From: Boswellia sacra
Taxonomy: Eukaryota; Streptophyta; Magnoliopsida; Sapindales; Burseraceae
Assembly (NCBI GenBank): GCA_013180625.2
Contig: SNVD02011157.1
Coordinates: 481,926-545,925 of the forward strand
Reading direction: 5' to 3'
Length of the DNA stretch: 64,000 nucleotides
The translations under genes were made by a program, and so were the position numbers. This document shows positions 11,024 to 22,081 of the stretch, one piece after another. Below the pieces are notes generated by a model. It searched no databases and was not told where the DNA came from. It saw only the letters and a program-made list of their open reading frames with translations. Numbering within the stretch: the stretch's first letter is position 1; every line of letters begins with the position of its first letter.

Positions 11024-12323
11024 CAGTTTTTAATAAATGTATTTGACTTTCCAAACTTTCAAAATCTTTTTGCTTTAAAATTTCATTTTCATTTTCTAAA
11101 GCTTCATTTATTTCTACCACCTCTTCTAATTGAGATAACATGATTTTTGACTTCTTTTTGAAAGCATTAATTTTTGAATTTTGCTTATCAACTTGCACAT
11201 GTAAATTTTGGAATGCTTCAAGTAATTCATCATATGAAAGTTTAGGATCATAGTTTAGAATACTTACCTCATCTTCACTTAAAGCCATGAAGCACATGTT
11301 TGCCACTTCGCAATCTTCTTCTTCGGTGGAGCTAGCTTCACTATCATCCCAATTTGTGGCTTTCATTGCTTTGGATTTCTTGTTTTGACTCTTGAAGTAA
11401 GGACAATCCATCTTTATATGACCAGTTTCTTGCACTCATAGCAAATGACTTGATCATTTTTCTTATCTTGCTTTGAGCTTTGCCCTTTGTACTCCCTTCT
11501 AGAATTCTTCTTGAATCATTGGTTTCTTCTAATCTTCCTTTTTAGCTTTCTTGTGATGAATGCAAGATCTTCATCATCTCCTTCATCGTCGGACTCATCT
11601 TCTTTTGTTGAAGATTTGAAAGATATTTTTTGTTATTTGAAATCTTTTTCTTGACTACTTCTTCATTCTACTTCAAGGTGATTTCATGAGTCATGAGAGA
11701 ACCCATAAGTTCTTCTAATGGTAGTTTGGTGAGGTCCTTTGCTTCTTGAATTGCCGTCACCTTTGGCTCCCAAGATTTTGGTAGATACCTAAGAATCTTT
11801 CTCACCATTTCAATATTAGAATAAGATTTACCAAGAGATTTCAAACTATTAATAATATCCGTAAATCTAGTAAACATTTCATAAATTGATTCATCCGATT
11901 TCATCTTAAAAAGCTCATAACTATGAACTAGCATACTAATTTTGGATTCTTTAACTTGACTAGTTCCTTCATGAGTTACTTCAAGTGTGTGCCATATTTC
12001 TTGTGCCGTAGAACAAGTAGATATTATATTAAACTCATTTCTATCTAGAGCACAATATAACACATTCATAGCTTTAGCATTCAAACTCAATTTCTTTTTA
12101 TCATCTTCACTAAATTCTTTAGGTTCTTTAAGCATGCATTCCCCATTTTCAATTTGGTAGGAACAAAAGGTCCTTCCAAAACAATAGACCACAAATCATA
12201 ATCAAAAGATTTCAAGAAAATACTCATTCTAGTTTTCCAATAAGAGTAATCACTTCCATTAAAAAATGGAGGTCTAGAAATAGAAAGTCCCTCAACATAT
12301 GAAGTTGAATTAAAAGTTGTCAT
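11024..12323 (-). pseudogene. Copia-1 gag
   Basis: The start is the MTTFNSTSYVEG methionine at 12323, 38 bases downstream of the primer site. The N-terminus has the DUF4219-like block PPFFNGSDYSYWKTRM. After a frameshift near 12160 comes the UBN2 gag domain (EIWHTLEVTHEGTSQVKESK, then LPKSWEPKVTAIQEAKDL). A CCHC knuckle at about 11425-11450 (CYEC then GHIKMDC) is broken by a one-base deletion between its second Cys and the Gly-His. A coiled-coil-like Glu/Lys/Leu-rich tail follows, and the frame is cut at 11024 by the solo LTR. Gag would form the capsid particle and bind RNA. Confidence 0.88.
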
Positions 12324-12360
12324 AGCTCAAAAATCGATTAAGATTTAAAAAATTGAGCAA

Positions 12361-12376
12361 CATTGCTCTGATACCA
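12361..12376 (-). other. Copia-1 primer binding site (tRNA-iMet)
   Basis: The minus strand reads TGGTATCAGAGCAATG, complementary to the 3' end of plant initiator tRNA-Met. It lies two bases inside the 5' LTR, so reverse transcription would start here. Confidence 0.92.
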
Positions 12377-12608
12377 CTTGTTGACCCAGGTATGGCAACC
12401 CAAGAGGGGGGGGTGAATTGGGTTTTTATGTATAAAAACGGATTTAGAAAACTTTTCTTGAAAGATCAAAATTATTTAAATCTTTCTTTAAGAACAAAGG
12501 TGAAGAAGATGAAAATAGAATGCAATCAAGAGAATGGCAATAAAGAACAATCACAAGTGCAAGTAAATGTAAAGAAGATCGGGATAGAGAGAGTGCAAAC
12601 TCGATGTA

Positions 12609-12639
12609 CGTGGTTCGGCAAACCTTGCCTACGTCCACG
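12609..12639 (-). other. Conserved Copia LTR hairpin (Copia-1 5' LTR copy)
   Basis: Same 31 bases as the solo LTR copy, on the minus strand: stems CGTGG/CCACG and GGCAA/TTGCC around the ACGTA/GAA internal loop. Confidence 0.8.
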
Positions 12640-13052
12640 GGCTCCTAGCTCAACGAGCTAAGCTTTCCACTAAGTTGTAGAAATCTTTACAACTTGCTTG
12701 ATGAACAACCTCACCAAGACTTTTTCCTTCAACCCTTGATAACACCACACCAAGAGTTCTTCTTTGATGAACAACCTCACCAAGGCAACTTCCTTCAACT
12801 CTTGACAATACTACATCAAGAGTTCTTCTTGATGAACAAACTCACCAAGGAAAGAGTTCTCTTAAGGATAACTTTTATCCTTTACAAGAAGATCTCACTC
12901 TCACCACATACAAGAACAAAGTAAATTTTTAAAATAAAAGTACAACTCTCTTCAAAGAGTAGATAAAGAATATAAAAGCTCTCTAGACTTGATATTTCTC
13001 TTGTTTTTTTTGCTTGATAAAATGCTTGTTGAATGCATGGGAGAAGGGCTCC

Positions 13053-13060
13053 TTTTATAG
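13053..13060 (-). promoter_or_regulatory. TATA box of the Copia-1 5' LTR
   Basis: The sense strand reads CTATAAAAGGAGC. This would be the promoter driving the element's genomic RNA. Confidence 0.75.
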
Positions 13061-14912
13061 GGTAATGGGATGAACTTAATCAAATGAAGACACCAACTAC
13101 AAATTTTCTGCCCACCATAAAAACTGTAATCTTGTCTGCCATTTTTGTCAATGTTCCGTTTGAAATTTGAAAATCTGCAAAAAAAAAAAAGATCTGCACA
13201 ATTGAATAAGATTTCCAACGCATCAAGAACCAAGTAATTTGAATATCTGTAGCTTAAGATATGGCCAAAAAACCATTCGGTGCTCATGTGACTTAATTTT
13301 TCTTCCATGTGTTAGTCCACCGACTTGGATGTGTATTATGTCGGCCTTCTGTTTGAAATTTGAATTTCTTCAAAGAATATGAAATCTGCTCCATTGAATC
13401 ATCTTTCCAATGCCACAAGAATCAAGTCGTTTAGATATCTCTAACTCAAGATATGGATAAAATATCATTCGATGCTCAAATGAGTTGATTTTTCTTCTCT
13501 ATGTCAGTCCACCAAATTGCATGTCAATTATGTCAGCCTTATGTTTGAAATTTGAATTTATTCAAAACATATGAAATGTGATTCATTAAGTCCTCTTTCC
13601 AATGCTGCAAGAATCAAGTCATTTGGATATCTCTAACTCAAGATATGGATAAAACATCATTCGGTGCTCAAATGAGTTAATTTTTCTTCTCTGTGTCAGT
13701 CCACCGAATTGCATGTCAATTATGTTAGCCTTCCGTTTGAAATTTGAATTTTTTCAAAACATATGAAATGTGCTTCATTAAGTCCTCTTTCCAATGCCGT
13801 AAGAATCAAGTCATTTTATTTTTCTAGCTCAAGATATGTCCAAAAGAATATTCGGTGCTCATGTCAGCTGCTTCCATTTGTCTTTCAACTTGCATGATGA
13901 TTTGGATAACCTTACACTTGAAATTTGAATTTATTTAAAACATATTAAATGTTATAAATTAGTAAGATTTCCAAAGGCTCAAGAATCACATTATTTGGAC
14001 ATTTGTAGAGAATTATATGATCAATTGATTGAACATTGCTCATATGTCACATTCCTTGAATCAAACCTTGCTCTTAAACTTTGGTCCCTTTAACATGTAG
14101 TCTTCTCCTTAGCTTCAACACTTCATTTTAATAAGCCTCTTGATTTTACAATTATTTCAATGATCTTACTCTTACACATAAATAAACATGTTAGTAAATC
14201 TCAATTAATCAATGTGTATTGTTATCATCAAAATTATCATGTAGCCTTAGCGCTAACAGGTGGACCTAGGCCCATGAACCAAGGCCTTATGTTTATAGAA
14301 GAAATGATTTTCTAGAATTGAGGGGAAGGAAAAAAAAAGGAGGGAAGAGTTTCACAGTTCCAGGAAGAGAAGAAGAGAAGAAGGAGAAGAAGAAAAGAGA
14401 GGAAAAATTTCAAAGAAGTATATAAGCTTGAAAAACAAGTAGGGATTTTCTAATACTATGCTTACCTTATGTCATGTATTTTGTTGTTTAATTGATATTG
14501 GGTTGTTATGTATGTGATCTATTATAAATTGATCATTTTGTTGCTAGGATGATGAACTATGAGTGATACTACTTATTGTAAGTTGATTGTTTGTGGTTTG
14601 AATGAGGAATTATGTGTGAAAACTAAGTGTTGATGAAGTGAAGTACATATGGTTTTGAGGGGAGTTGTAGTTCATGTGACTGCCTTGTGTTGTTTAAGTT
14701 GATGCATTTTTTTGGATTGAGAATTGTATGATTTTTCATTTGTTTAGGAAAATAGGCATATGAAGCTTTAATTAGCCACTGATTTCGTTGAATTTGGAGT
14801 TAAAATGGATTTTTGGTGAATTTTTGAGCTTAGAGGTCGAAATATGGAAATGAAATGGTGTGACCGACTTAATGAAACAGGTTTACATGTCTGCATGCAG
14901 CTTCTGACCTTT

Positions 14913-15022
14913 CACTCGACACTTTCCTGTCGAGTGTACAATGAACATTGTCGAGTGAACAGTATCGAGTGCACAATATCGAGTGCACTGTGTCGAGTGT
15001 CGAGTGAACAGTATCGAGTGCA
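14913..15022. repeat. TCGAGTG / CACTCGA cluster
   Basis: The word TCGAGTG occurs about eight times in 110 bases, beginning with an inverted copy (CACTCGACAC ... GTCGAGTGT). Spacing is irregular, about 9-20 bp, often as 'aca(g/a)tatcgagtg'. Confidence 0.85.
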
Positions 15023-15132
15023 ATCATAGAACCGACCTGAATGTACCCTTCTTATATGGATTTTTCATAAAAACTGTACTGCCTTGGGACTTATTCTAGA
15101 AATTATATTAAAGGGGTGTAAATGTATGCATT

Positions 15133-15312
15133 GGACCTTGGATGGGCCGTTTTGTATATGGATCCAAGGAGAATGCGGATATGAAATCCTTAGTGTGGGA
15201 CCTTAGATTGGTCGTTTTGTATACGGATCCAAGGAGAACACGAATATAATAATATAATGTGTTGGACCTTGGATGGGCCGTTTTGTATACGAATCCAAGG
15301 GGAACACGAATA
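15133..15312. repeat. Three ~60-bp direct repeats
   Basis: Three units carry TTGGACCTTGGATGGGCCG-type starts, then TTTTGTATACGGATCCAAGG and an AACACGAATATAA-like end. They begin near 15133, 15199 and 15260. Confidence 0.85.
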
Positions 15313-15776
15313 TAAATTTGACTGCGAATGAACATAATTTTTTGATTTATTATGATTGAGTGTGCAACTTTGTAATTGAGTAATTATTGAATGCGTGTGA
15401 TTTAGTATAATGTTAGAATTTTTCCTACTGGGCTTTATGCTCACCCGCTCCTTCAACAGGTACACAGAAGGATGGTCATCCTAGTGATGTTCCAGAGCTT
15501 TTCTAGAGAGTCTGGAGTCTGCATGCATACAATGATTTTTGGGGGCGGTCTTGTTTCTCCTAGCTTATGATGGGAGATTTTGTTATGTGATTAGCAATTT
15601 ATGTATTGAATTTAGTCACCAGTGCATGTAAAGTTTATTTTGAATAAATAGTCAAATGTTGTAATGAATTCATGTGATGTATAATATATATATATGAGAT
15701 ATTGATGATGAACTTTTATTAATTTCAAATTCAACCACCCCTAAAGTCTCTAAATAAGAGATGTTAGGGCGTGACA

Positions 15777-16834
15777 GTTACTTAGAATGAATATCCAAAT
15801 ATATGAATGTATGAAATATTTTATTACTGTTAAAGAACAAATGATGCAATCCTCTTCCCATTCCCCCACGTATGACAGAAATGTAATCTATTCTCCTCCC
15901 TCTTTCTTTGTATGAATATATAACTGTTTTGATTGAATAATCACACAACATGTTTAATGAAAATAAAAATAAAAATGTGTGCATAAAATAAGTCATCTAA
16001 GTGACTAAGTAACAACATGAGATATTCTTATTTGATATTTCCCAAGTGGAGGTCGGATTCACATCCGGGCGAGTTGAAACAGTCATACCTAGCTTCCCAA
16101 ACCTATCTCTAAAGGGATGAGTGCAGTTTAGGTCCCAAAGTGAGAGATCGAATTACCCTTATTCATTTCCAATTGAATAAATTGGTGGTGACTCCTTTCT
16201 CTTGACACAGTGTCGTGGTCATAAACGCTATGGCGGGATGAAAGCCTCGTTCATAGTGGCAACTCCACTGGGGATAAGACAAGTTGATTCCGATGGGAAT
16301 ACCAAATCCTAATACCTCGTGTTGATATAACGGGTCGCTGCATCACTACACTTTTGCACACAATGAGCACGAATTGCCCAAAACTAGATGCGTGGCATTA
16401 GCGTGAGAAGTCTTTGGCTCTATTCGACCCCTAGATGACTCATGTTAGTGTCACCACCTTTAAGCAGGTACCATTGAATTGGTATAAAAACAGACCGGTC
16501 CAAGGGGGCATCTCTCGCTTGAAGGAGTCAAAACCATTAGACATTTGAGACTCAAGCCCATGTAGATGACTTTAAAAATTTCTAATAGGACGAATATCCA
16601 AAACCCATATTGAAATGTATGGATGTGAAATTCCCCATGATTAGAATAACATCAACTCGAACCTCATGAAACCATGAACAAATGCCATGTGTCAAGTTAC
16701 TCATAAGAATAAAAATGGGAACATGTGTCATGAGTTAGGGTTATCATGACGTTTTTTAAAACCATGTTATGATAATCATGAAGATTTCAACATCACCATG
16801 AATGTTAGAATTAGGAGAGAGAATCTTGTATTCC
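15777..16834 (+). mobile_element. Tat-1: LTR end, primer site and leader of a Tat-like Gypsy element
   Basis: From 15777 the sequence matches the distal part of the Tat-2 LTRs (compare 18290-18788 and 27135-27670). The LTR ends at about 16255, followed by a primer site (TGGCAACTCCACTGGGGA, 16257). The leader then matches the Tat-2 leader (18790-19350) up to 'gaatcttgtattcc'. It stops at 16834, where the Tat-2 LTR begins. The fragment is therefore an older copy of the same family interrupted by Tat-2. No coding sequence remains. Confidence 0.8.
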
Positions 16835-18788
16835 TATAAACACTGGATTTTTAAGGCTCAAGAATGAAATAAAGATGAATGTCGAGCAAAGAAAATGACC
16901 AAAATACCCTTGAGTGTCAAAAGAGAAGGGTGAAAAGAAGTTAGTGAAAAGTCTAGAAAACTGACACATGAATTTAGAAAATGACAAAAATTAATCCAGG
17001 AGGAATCTAATGATGAGTCATATACTGTTGCAAAGCTACGAATGTCTAGTTTTTATAGAAATTTATGGATCATAAATCGGAGTTGAATTCCAAAAGTTAT
17101 GTGCAATCGAAGGAGCAAAGGTTCGTAAGAACTACATTGAAGGATGATAAAAATGAAGGGGCCGAAAGGAAATTGGTCGGCTAGCCATTAGGCAGCCAGC
17201 CGACCATCTGACAGCTGCTCGGCTATTGGCCAATGGCTGAGCATCCATCAAATGGCCTCCCAACTGTCTGAAGATGGCTGTCCGACCCTTGTTGGTTTAT
17301 TTTCAAAAGTTTGTTTAGAAAAATTCCTTTTCATTTGCAACCCTCTTCTATACAAACCTTACTCCTCTCACTTTGCAAGACGCACCGATTGTCGAATACA
17401 ATAATCTCTTTCTCCCTTTTAAAGACATACTCAAGAATTTAAGAAGTCTTTCTCAGTATTTTTTTTTAGGCGTTCTGTTGCTCTAAACCTGGAAAAGGTA
17501 CATCTTGAGTGCAGAATTCTCTCCTCCCTCACATTCTCTTTATTTTTCTTGCTTAGAAAAAACAGAAAAAACATGTTTAGATTTTATTTTTATGCTTAGA
17601 AGCATGATTAGGGTTATTACGAATTGTGCTAACCCAATTTATTTTGAAGGTGGAAATGCTTGTCAAAGTAAGTCATCTTTCCTTTCCTTATTTAGAAACG
17701 TGCTTTGGAAATTAATTTCTTCGCGAATGCTTAGAAATATGCTTAGGAGCACATGATTAGAATCATGCTAGGATGACTTACTTGCTTTGAAGAATGCTAG
17801 GAAATAGCATAGAAGAGGTATAATTACCATTTGACCTTTGAATGTCTTGTTTGAGCTAGAATAGCTATAATTGGTGATTATTTGGATTAGGCTAGAATAT
17901 GCCATGAATGCCATGAATTAGGATAGAATATGCCACGAATCTATGTTTTAGACTAGAAATGCCATTATGGTACATGAATTGATGTGAATAATGTTAGAAT
18001 GCAATAGGTAGAATTACCATTATAAAATCTAGGCTAGAATGCCATGATATTAGATTATGACTTTACATGATTGATAATTTGTTGATTAATGCATGAATTA
18101 TGATAGAAATGCAATTGTGTGAATGCCATGAAGTGGTGGTGGACTCACATTGATGGCGATGGACCATCACTAGAAATGAATAATTTAATGTATGAATAGA
18201 GGTTCAATAGACGTTGAATAAACTCACGTATGGTGGTGAGAAATTCATCATCTATTAGATCTCGAATAGGCCATTTGTATTTGATATTATGGATGAATAT
18301 TTTATTTTATTGAAGAATAAAAGTGATGTAATCCTCTTGCCCTTCCCCCATGTTTGATAGAAATGTAATCTTTTCTCTTTCCTCTTTCTATGTACGAATA
18401 TACAATTACCATTGATTGAATAATCACCTCATATGTTTAATGAAGATAAAAATGAGAATGTGTGCATAAAATCAACCACTTAAGCGGACTAAGTAACAAT
18501 GCAAGCTATTCTAATTTGATATTTCCCAAATGGAGGTTAGATTCACATCTGGGTGGGTCGAAAAACTCGTACCTAACTTCCCAAACCCATCTCTAAAGGG
18601 ATGAGGGTAGTTTAGGTCCCAAAGCGAGGGATCAGATTTCTTGTATTCATTCCCAATTGAATAATTAGGTGACAACTCCTTTCTCCAGACGTGCCTATGG
18701 CTCATTTATGTTCCTTTAAGTCTCGAAAGAGGCTTTAACACAGTGTCGTGGTCGCAAACGCTTTGGCAAGATGAAAGCCCCGTTCACA
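16835..18788 (+). repeat. Tat-2 5' LTR
   Basis: Matches 25773-27670 along its length. The start is TATAAACACTGG (3' LTR TATAGACACTGA); the canonical TG is not preserved in either copy. It contains a promoter repeat tract at about 17170-17300, a degraded TATA-like CTATACAAACC near 17351, and ends TTCACA before the primer site. Confidence 0.85.
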
Positions 18789-18789
18789 G

Positions 18790-18807
18790 TGGCGACTCCA
18801 CTGGGGA
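18790..18807 (+). other. Tat-2 primer binding site
   Basis: TGGCGACTCCACTGGGGA lies one base after the LTR end. Primer sites of this form are known from Tat/Ogre-type Gypsy elements, where tRNA-Arg has been proposed as primer. The Tat-1 copy at 16257 has one C-to-A change. It is followed by about 800 bases of leader without a gene. Confidence 0.75.
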
Positions 18808-19598
18808 TAAGAGAAGTTGATTTCGATAGGAATACCAAATTCTAATACCTTGTGCTGGTATAATGAATCCTTGTATCACTACATATTTGCATACAATGAG
18901 CATGAACTGCCTAAACTAGCCGTGTGACATTGGCATGAGAAGTCTTTGGCTCCATTCGACCTCTAGGCGACTCATGTTGGTGTCACCACCTTTAAGTATG
19001 TACCATTGAATTGGTATAAAAAGAGGCCAGTCAAGAGGGCATTTCTCACTCGAAGGAGCTCAGACCATTGGAGACTTGAGACTCAAGCCCATATAGATGA
19101 CTTTAGAAATTTCCAATAAGATGGATATTCAAAACCCATGTTGAAATGTATGTCTATGGATGAGAGATTCTCCATGATTAGAATAACGTCAACTCGAACC
19201 TCATGAAACCATGAACAAATGCCACATATCAAGTTAGCCATAAGAACAAAAATGGGAACATGTGCAATGAGTTACGGTTATCATGATGTTTTGAAAACCA
19301 TGTTATGATAATCATGGAGAATCCAACATCGCCATGAATGTTAGAATTAAAAGAAAGAATCTCGCTTTCCCACATCCCATGATGATGTCTTGCGAATGAA
19401 GCCTAAAATCCTAGGAAAAAAGGCTCAACCTTACGTGTGTAGACGGAATAAGGTTAGAAGGCTGAAAGCGTGTCTATGCCCTAAGCATGCATCATATCAT
19501 GCATACATGCATGGCATTAGCACCTTTGTTTTGCAGCCATCATAGCTTGGGTTAGATGAGGTGGTCGTTTGGTAAGACAAGAAGAATCAATTGACGAA

Positions 19599-20430
19599 AT
19601 GGCTACACCAAATAACAATAATGCTGAAATGGCTCAAGTGACGGTTGACATCACCGCGCTCCAATAACAAATGGCCCAACTCATTGAAGCTTTACGGAAT
19701 GGGCCTAATCACATGAATTAGCCACCACCCGAGGGTAATGGTGATTGTGATGGTGAAACTAGCCAAGACAGAAATAGGGGGAAGAGCTCGATGAATCATG
19801 AAGAACATGAATTGGTCAACCAATTGGCCAAGGACATGGAAAAGGTCCAATCCTTTTGAAGAAGAAGGGGCTAAAAGGGGCCAAAGACCTGGATGACATC
19901 TTGCTTATGAGAGACCAATTTCTGTCTACCAGACTTGCCTAAGTTCAACAGAGCGGGGAATCCCAAAACACACTTAAGGCAGTATGCAACCATCATGACC
20001 ACTACTCCTTTGACGAAGGAGCATATACTAAAATACTTCATGCTATCCGTAGAAGATGATGCGGTAGCATGGTGTCATGACCTCCCAAAAAGAGTTCAAG
20101 AAGATTGGGAGGAACTTTCTCAACAATTCATGGAACAGTACCGCTATAATACCCAAATAGGGCTAACGTTGAGGGATTTGGAGATGATAAGACAAAAGCC
20201 CAACGAGACTTTTTTAGAGTACCTAGTTCATTGGAGGGCTAAGGTAGCCAAAAAGACCACCAGGCCCCCAGAGAAGGACCAGGTCCGGATGGTGATCAAC
20301 AGAACCCATGCTTTCAACAGTGATAGACTGGCGGGTTTTCTTATCAAAACATTTGAAGATGTATGATTTAGGCATCCAAATAGAAGCATTGGAGTCTAGA
20401 AAAAAGAGAAGCACTCATGGCCATTGTCCC
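19599..20430 (+). pseudogene. Tat-2 gag remnant
   Basis: The reading frame begins with MATPNNNNAEMAQ at 19599 and reaches the retrotransposon gag domain at 19935-20366. There, LPKFNRAGNPKTHLRQYAT, VAWCHDLP and DWEELSQQFMEQYRYN are typical of Gypsy capsid proteins. Stops occur near 19663 and 19720. Two compensating frameshifts lie between about 19850 and 19930, in the KDLDDILLMRDQ part. After 20366 the frame is lost. The protein would form the capsid, but this copy cannot make it. Confidence 0.85.
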
Positions 20431-21687
20431 TATTGTCACATGATCCAGCCTCCACCATAGATAGTGCCAGCGAATCCGAGTATCAAGAATGACTCGAAGC
20501 CTGTCAATCCAAGAAGAATGTCTCTCAAGTCTCCTCCTTATATGAAGTCGAGGACTATAATGAAAAATATCCCCTTCGTGCGATGCTAGAATAGATAATC
20601 TTTCTTGTAACCAAATCTGCGAAAAAAAAAGAAGAGACAAAGAAAAAAGTAAGAAAAAGAAGCCTGCTGAGTAAAAAACCCAGAAAGGGTGGCTTAGGCA
20701 AAAAAATTAAGGCAAGCCCGCTAAGCTAAAAACCCGAAAAGGGCAGTTTAGACAAAAGTTAGGACATGAGAAAAAAAAAGAGCTTGCTGAGTTGATAACC
20801 CTGCAAGCATGGCTTAGGCAAAAGTTAGGGCAAGATTGCTAAGTCAAGAACTTAGAAAGGGGTGGCTTAGGCAAAAATTAGAGCATAAAAAAAATGAAGT
20901 GAATCATGAAGGAATAACCTGAAGAAGTAGGAGACTGCCACCAAACTGCTGACTTGGAATCTTGACTCGATTTAGTCCGATCAATGTTTCGGCCAGAATC
21001 AAGGGAACAACTATGATACTGAGTCCCATTTAAGGAATAATGGTCACAAGATATGGATTTCTGAGACCGTTCGGTGAGACTAGTAGAAATTATGTAAGAA
21101 AACAGAACTGAAGAAGGCGACGCCAACCAGACGAAGTCTTGTCCATTATTCTAAGCAAAGGCATGATGGAAGATAATATCACCCTACCACCCCTAGTATG
21201 AATGCCTATGGTGGAAATCAGGAAGTCAAAGAAGTGGGCAAGATCAGATGCTAATGGTGTCTGGATAGTGGACGAGTAGGGCTCTCAAAACTAGATGAGT
21301 GATGACCAAGTATAGTAGAGAATTCCTCATAGAAGGGGCAAAATTCTTGCCCATTGAAATCGAAGACATGATCGTGAGGATCTCAAAAGGTTGTATAGTC
21401 CTTAAGAAAAGAGACGCCAAGCTTGACATGACGAAGGAACATCAAATGTAAAGACTAAAAGATTCGAGTTGTTTCCAGTCTTCATCTTTGAAAGGCTTTA
21501 TAAGATACTAGAGGACCTAGAGAGAAGCCTCAAATATGTTAAATGGCACGAAGAGGTGTTGAGAAAAGTGAAAAGAAGTCTCAAGAAACAGGAGAAAAGG
21601 TGTAGAGAAGTAGCAAAGAGGAACAACACTTAAATAGTGCACAAAACAAGATAGAAAAAGGAAAAGAGAGGAAGAATCATCAGAGAA
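20431..21687 (+). other. Tat-2 degenerate interior without recognisable pol
   Basis: No conserved protein motif is readable here. A tandem-repeat block lies at 20660-20884. A short open stretch around 21300-21450 (IEVEDMIVRISKG-like wording) and a Lys/Arg-rich stretch near 21500-21680 have no assignment. This is where protease and RT would be expected, but neither YxDD nor DSGA-like motifs are visible. Confidence 0.6.
20660..20884 (+). repeat. ~55-60-bp tandem repeat in the Tat-2 interior
   Basis: About four units share 'gctgagt.aaaacccgaaaggg.ggcttaggcaaaa(g)ttagg.ca'. They start near 20662, 20715, 20785 and 20833 and vary in length. Confidence 0.8.
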
Positions 21688-21785
21688 CCGTCGACCAACC
21701 ATCTAATTATCGATCAATTGTTGCATGATAGTCACTCAGTGGTCTATTGGTTGGCTGACAACTATTAGGGCTAAATAGCCCATTA
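21688..21785. repeat. Short-repeat tract at the 3' side of the antisense gene
   Basis: Repeated words such as CGACCAACC, GATAGTCA and TTGGTTGGCTGAC are of the same type as the tract at 24342-24450 and as the LTR promoter tract at 26110-26250. Confidence 0.6.
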
Positions 21786-22081
21786 GCGTATTTCTCGCAC
21801 GATCCTTTAACTTCTAGAATGCATACCGATGAGCGATTTCGAGCGCCTGACTTCTAGATTTTGTAATTTTTTTCAGAATTGAATAAATGATGATGTGGAA
21901 ACAAATTTGAATAAATTTGGATGTAAACTTAGTACAATACTCAAAAGTGTATGGAATCAGAAATAGAAAATTTTCACTAATTTTCTAAAAATTGTGTACG
22001 TTTGATTGTACATTATAAAAGTTCATACATAGAAGCAAAATGAACAAAGGAAATCCTGATAGAAACCGATAATGGCAATCC

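Larger units (their letters stand above)
1..14258 (-). mobile_element. Copia-1: Sire-like Ty1/Copia LTR retrotransposon, 3' part outside the window
   Basis: This is an LTR retrotransposon on the minus strand: 5' LTR (12379-14258), tRNA-iMet primer site, gag, protease, integrase, then reverse transcriptase running off the left edge. The domain order (integrase before RT) makes it Ty1/Copia. The long gag with two separate CCHC knuckles and pol wording such as KVFGCKCF and ELNQFERNQVWELVPR point to the Sire/Maximus lineage; that assignment is from memory of the family. Two later insertions split it: a LINE at 975-7165 and a reverse-oriented solo LTR at 9228-11018. Its coding frame has several stops and frameshifts, so it is not autonomous. 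The right flank is GGTGG (14259-14263); the matching duplication would lie beyond the left edge. Confidence 0.9.
12379..14258 (-). repeat. Copia-1 5' LTR
   Basis: The LTR is about 1.88 kb with TG...CA ends (sense TGTTAGCGC to GGGTCAACA). It is homologous to the solo LTR at 9228-11018. On the sense strand it holds several ~190-bp monomers, a TATA box (CTATAAAAGGAGC, 13053-13060), a short version of the 65-bp array, and the conserved hairpin near the 3' end. Confidence 0.93.
14259..15776 (+). mobile_element. Gypsy-type LTR remnant
   Basis: No protein is coded here. The end GTTAGGGCGTGACA and the upstream phrase 'tactgggctttatgctcaccc' resemble the 3' part of chromovirus (Tekay/Del-like) LTRs; this is recall, not a match. 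The left part was presumably displaced by Copia-1, which abuts at 14258. It contains a purine-rich tract (14320-14410), a cluster of TCGAGTG words and three ~60-bp repeats, annotated separately. It joins Tat-like LTR sequence abruptly at 15777. Confidence 0.6.

Noticed and set aside
12353..12661. Plus-strand open frames in the Copia-1 LTR (and their counterpart near 10719-10985)
   Set aside because: They lie across the LTR end and primer site and are the complement of LTR sequence, not conserved proteins.
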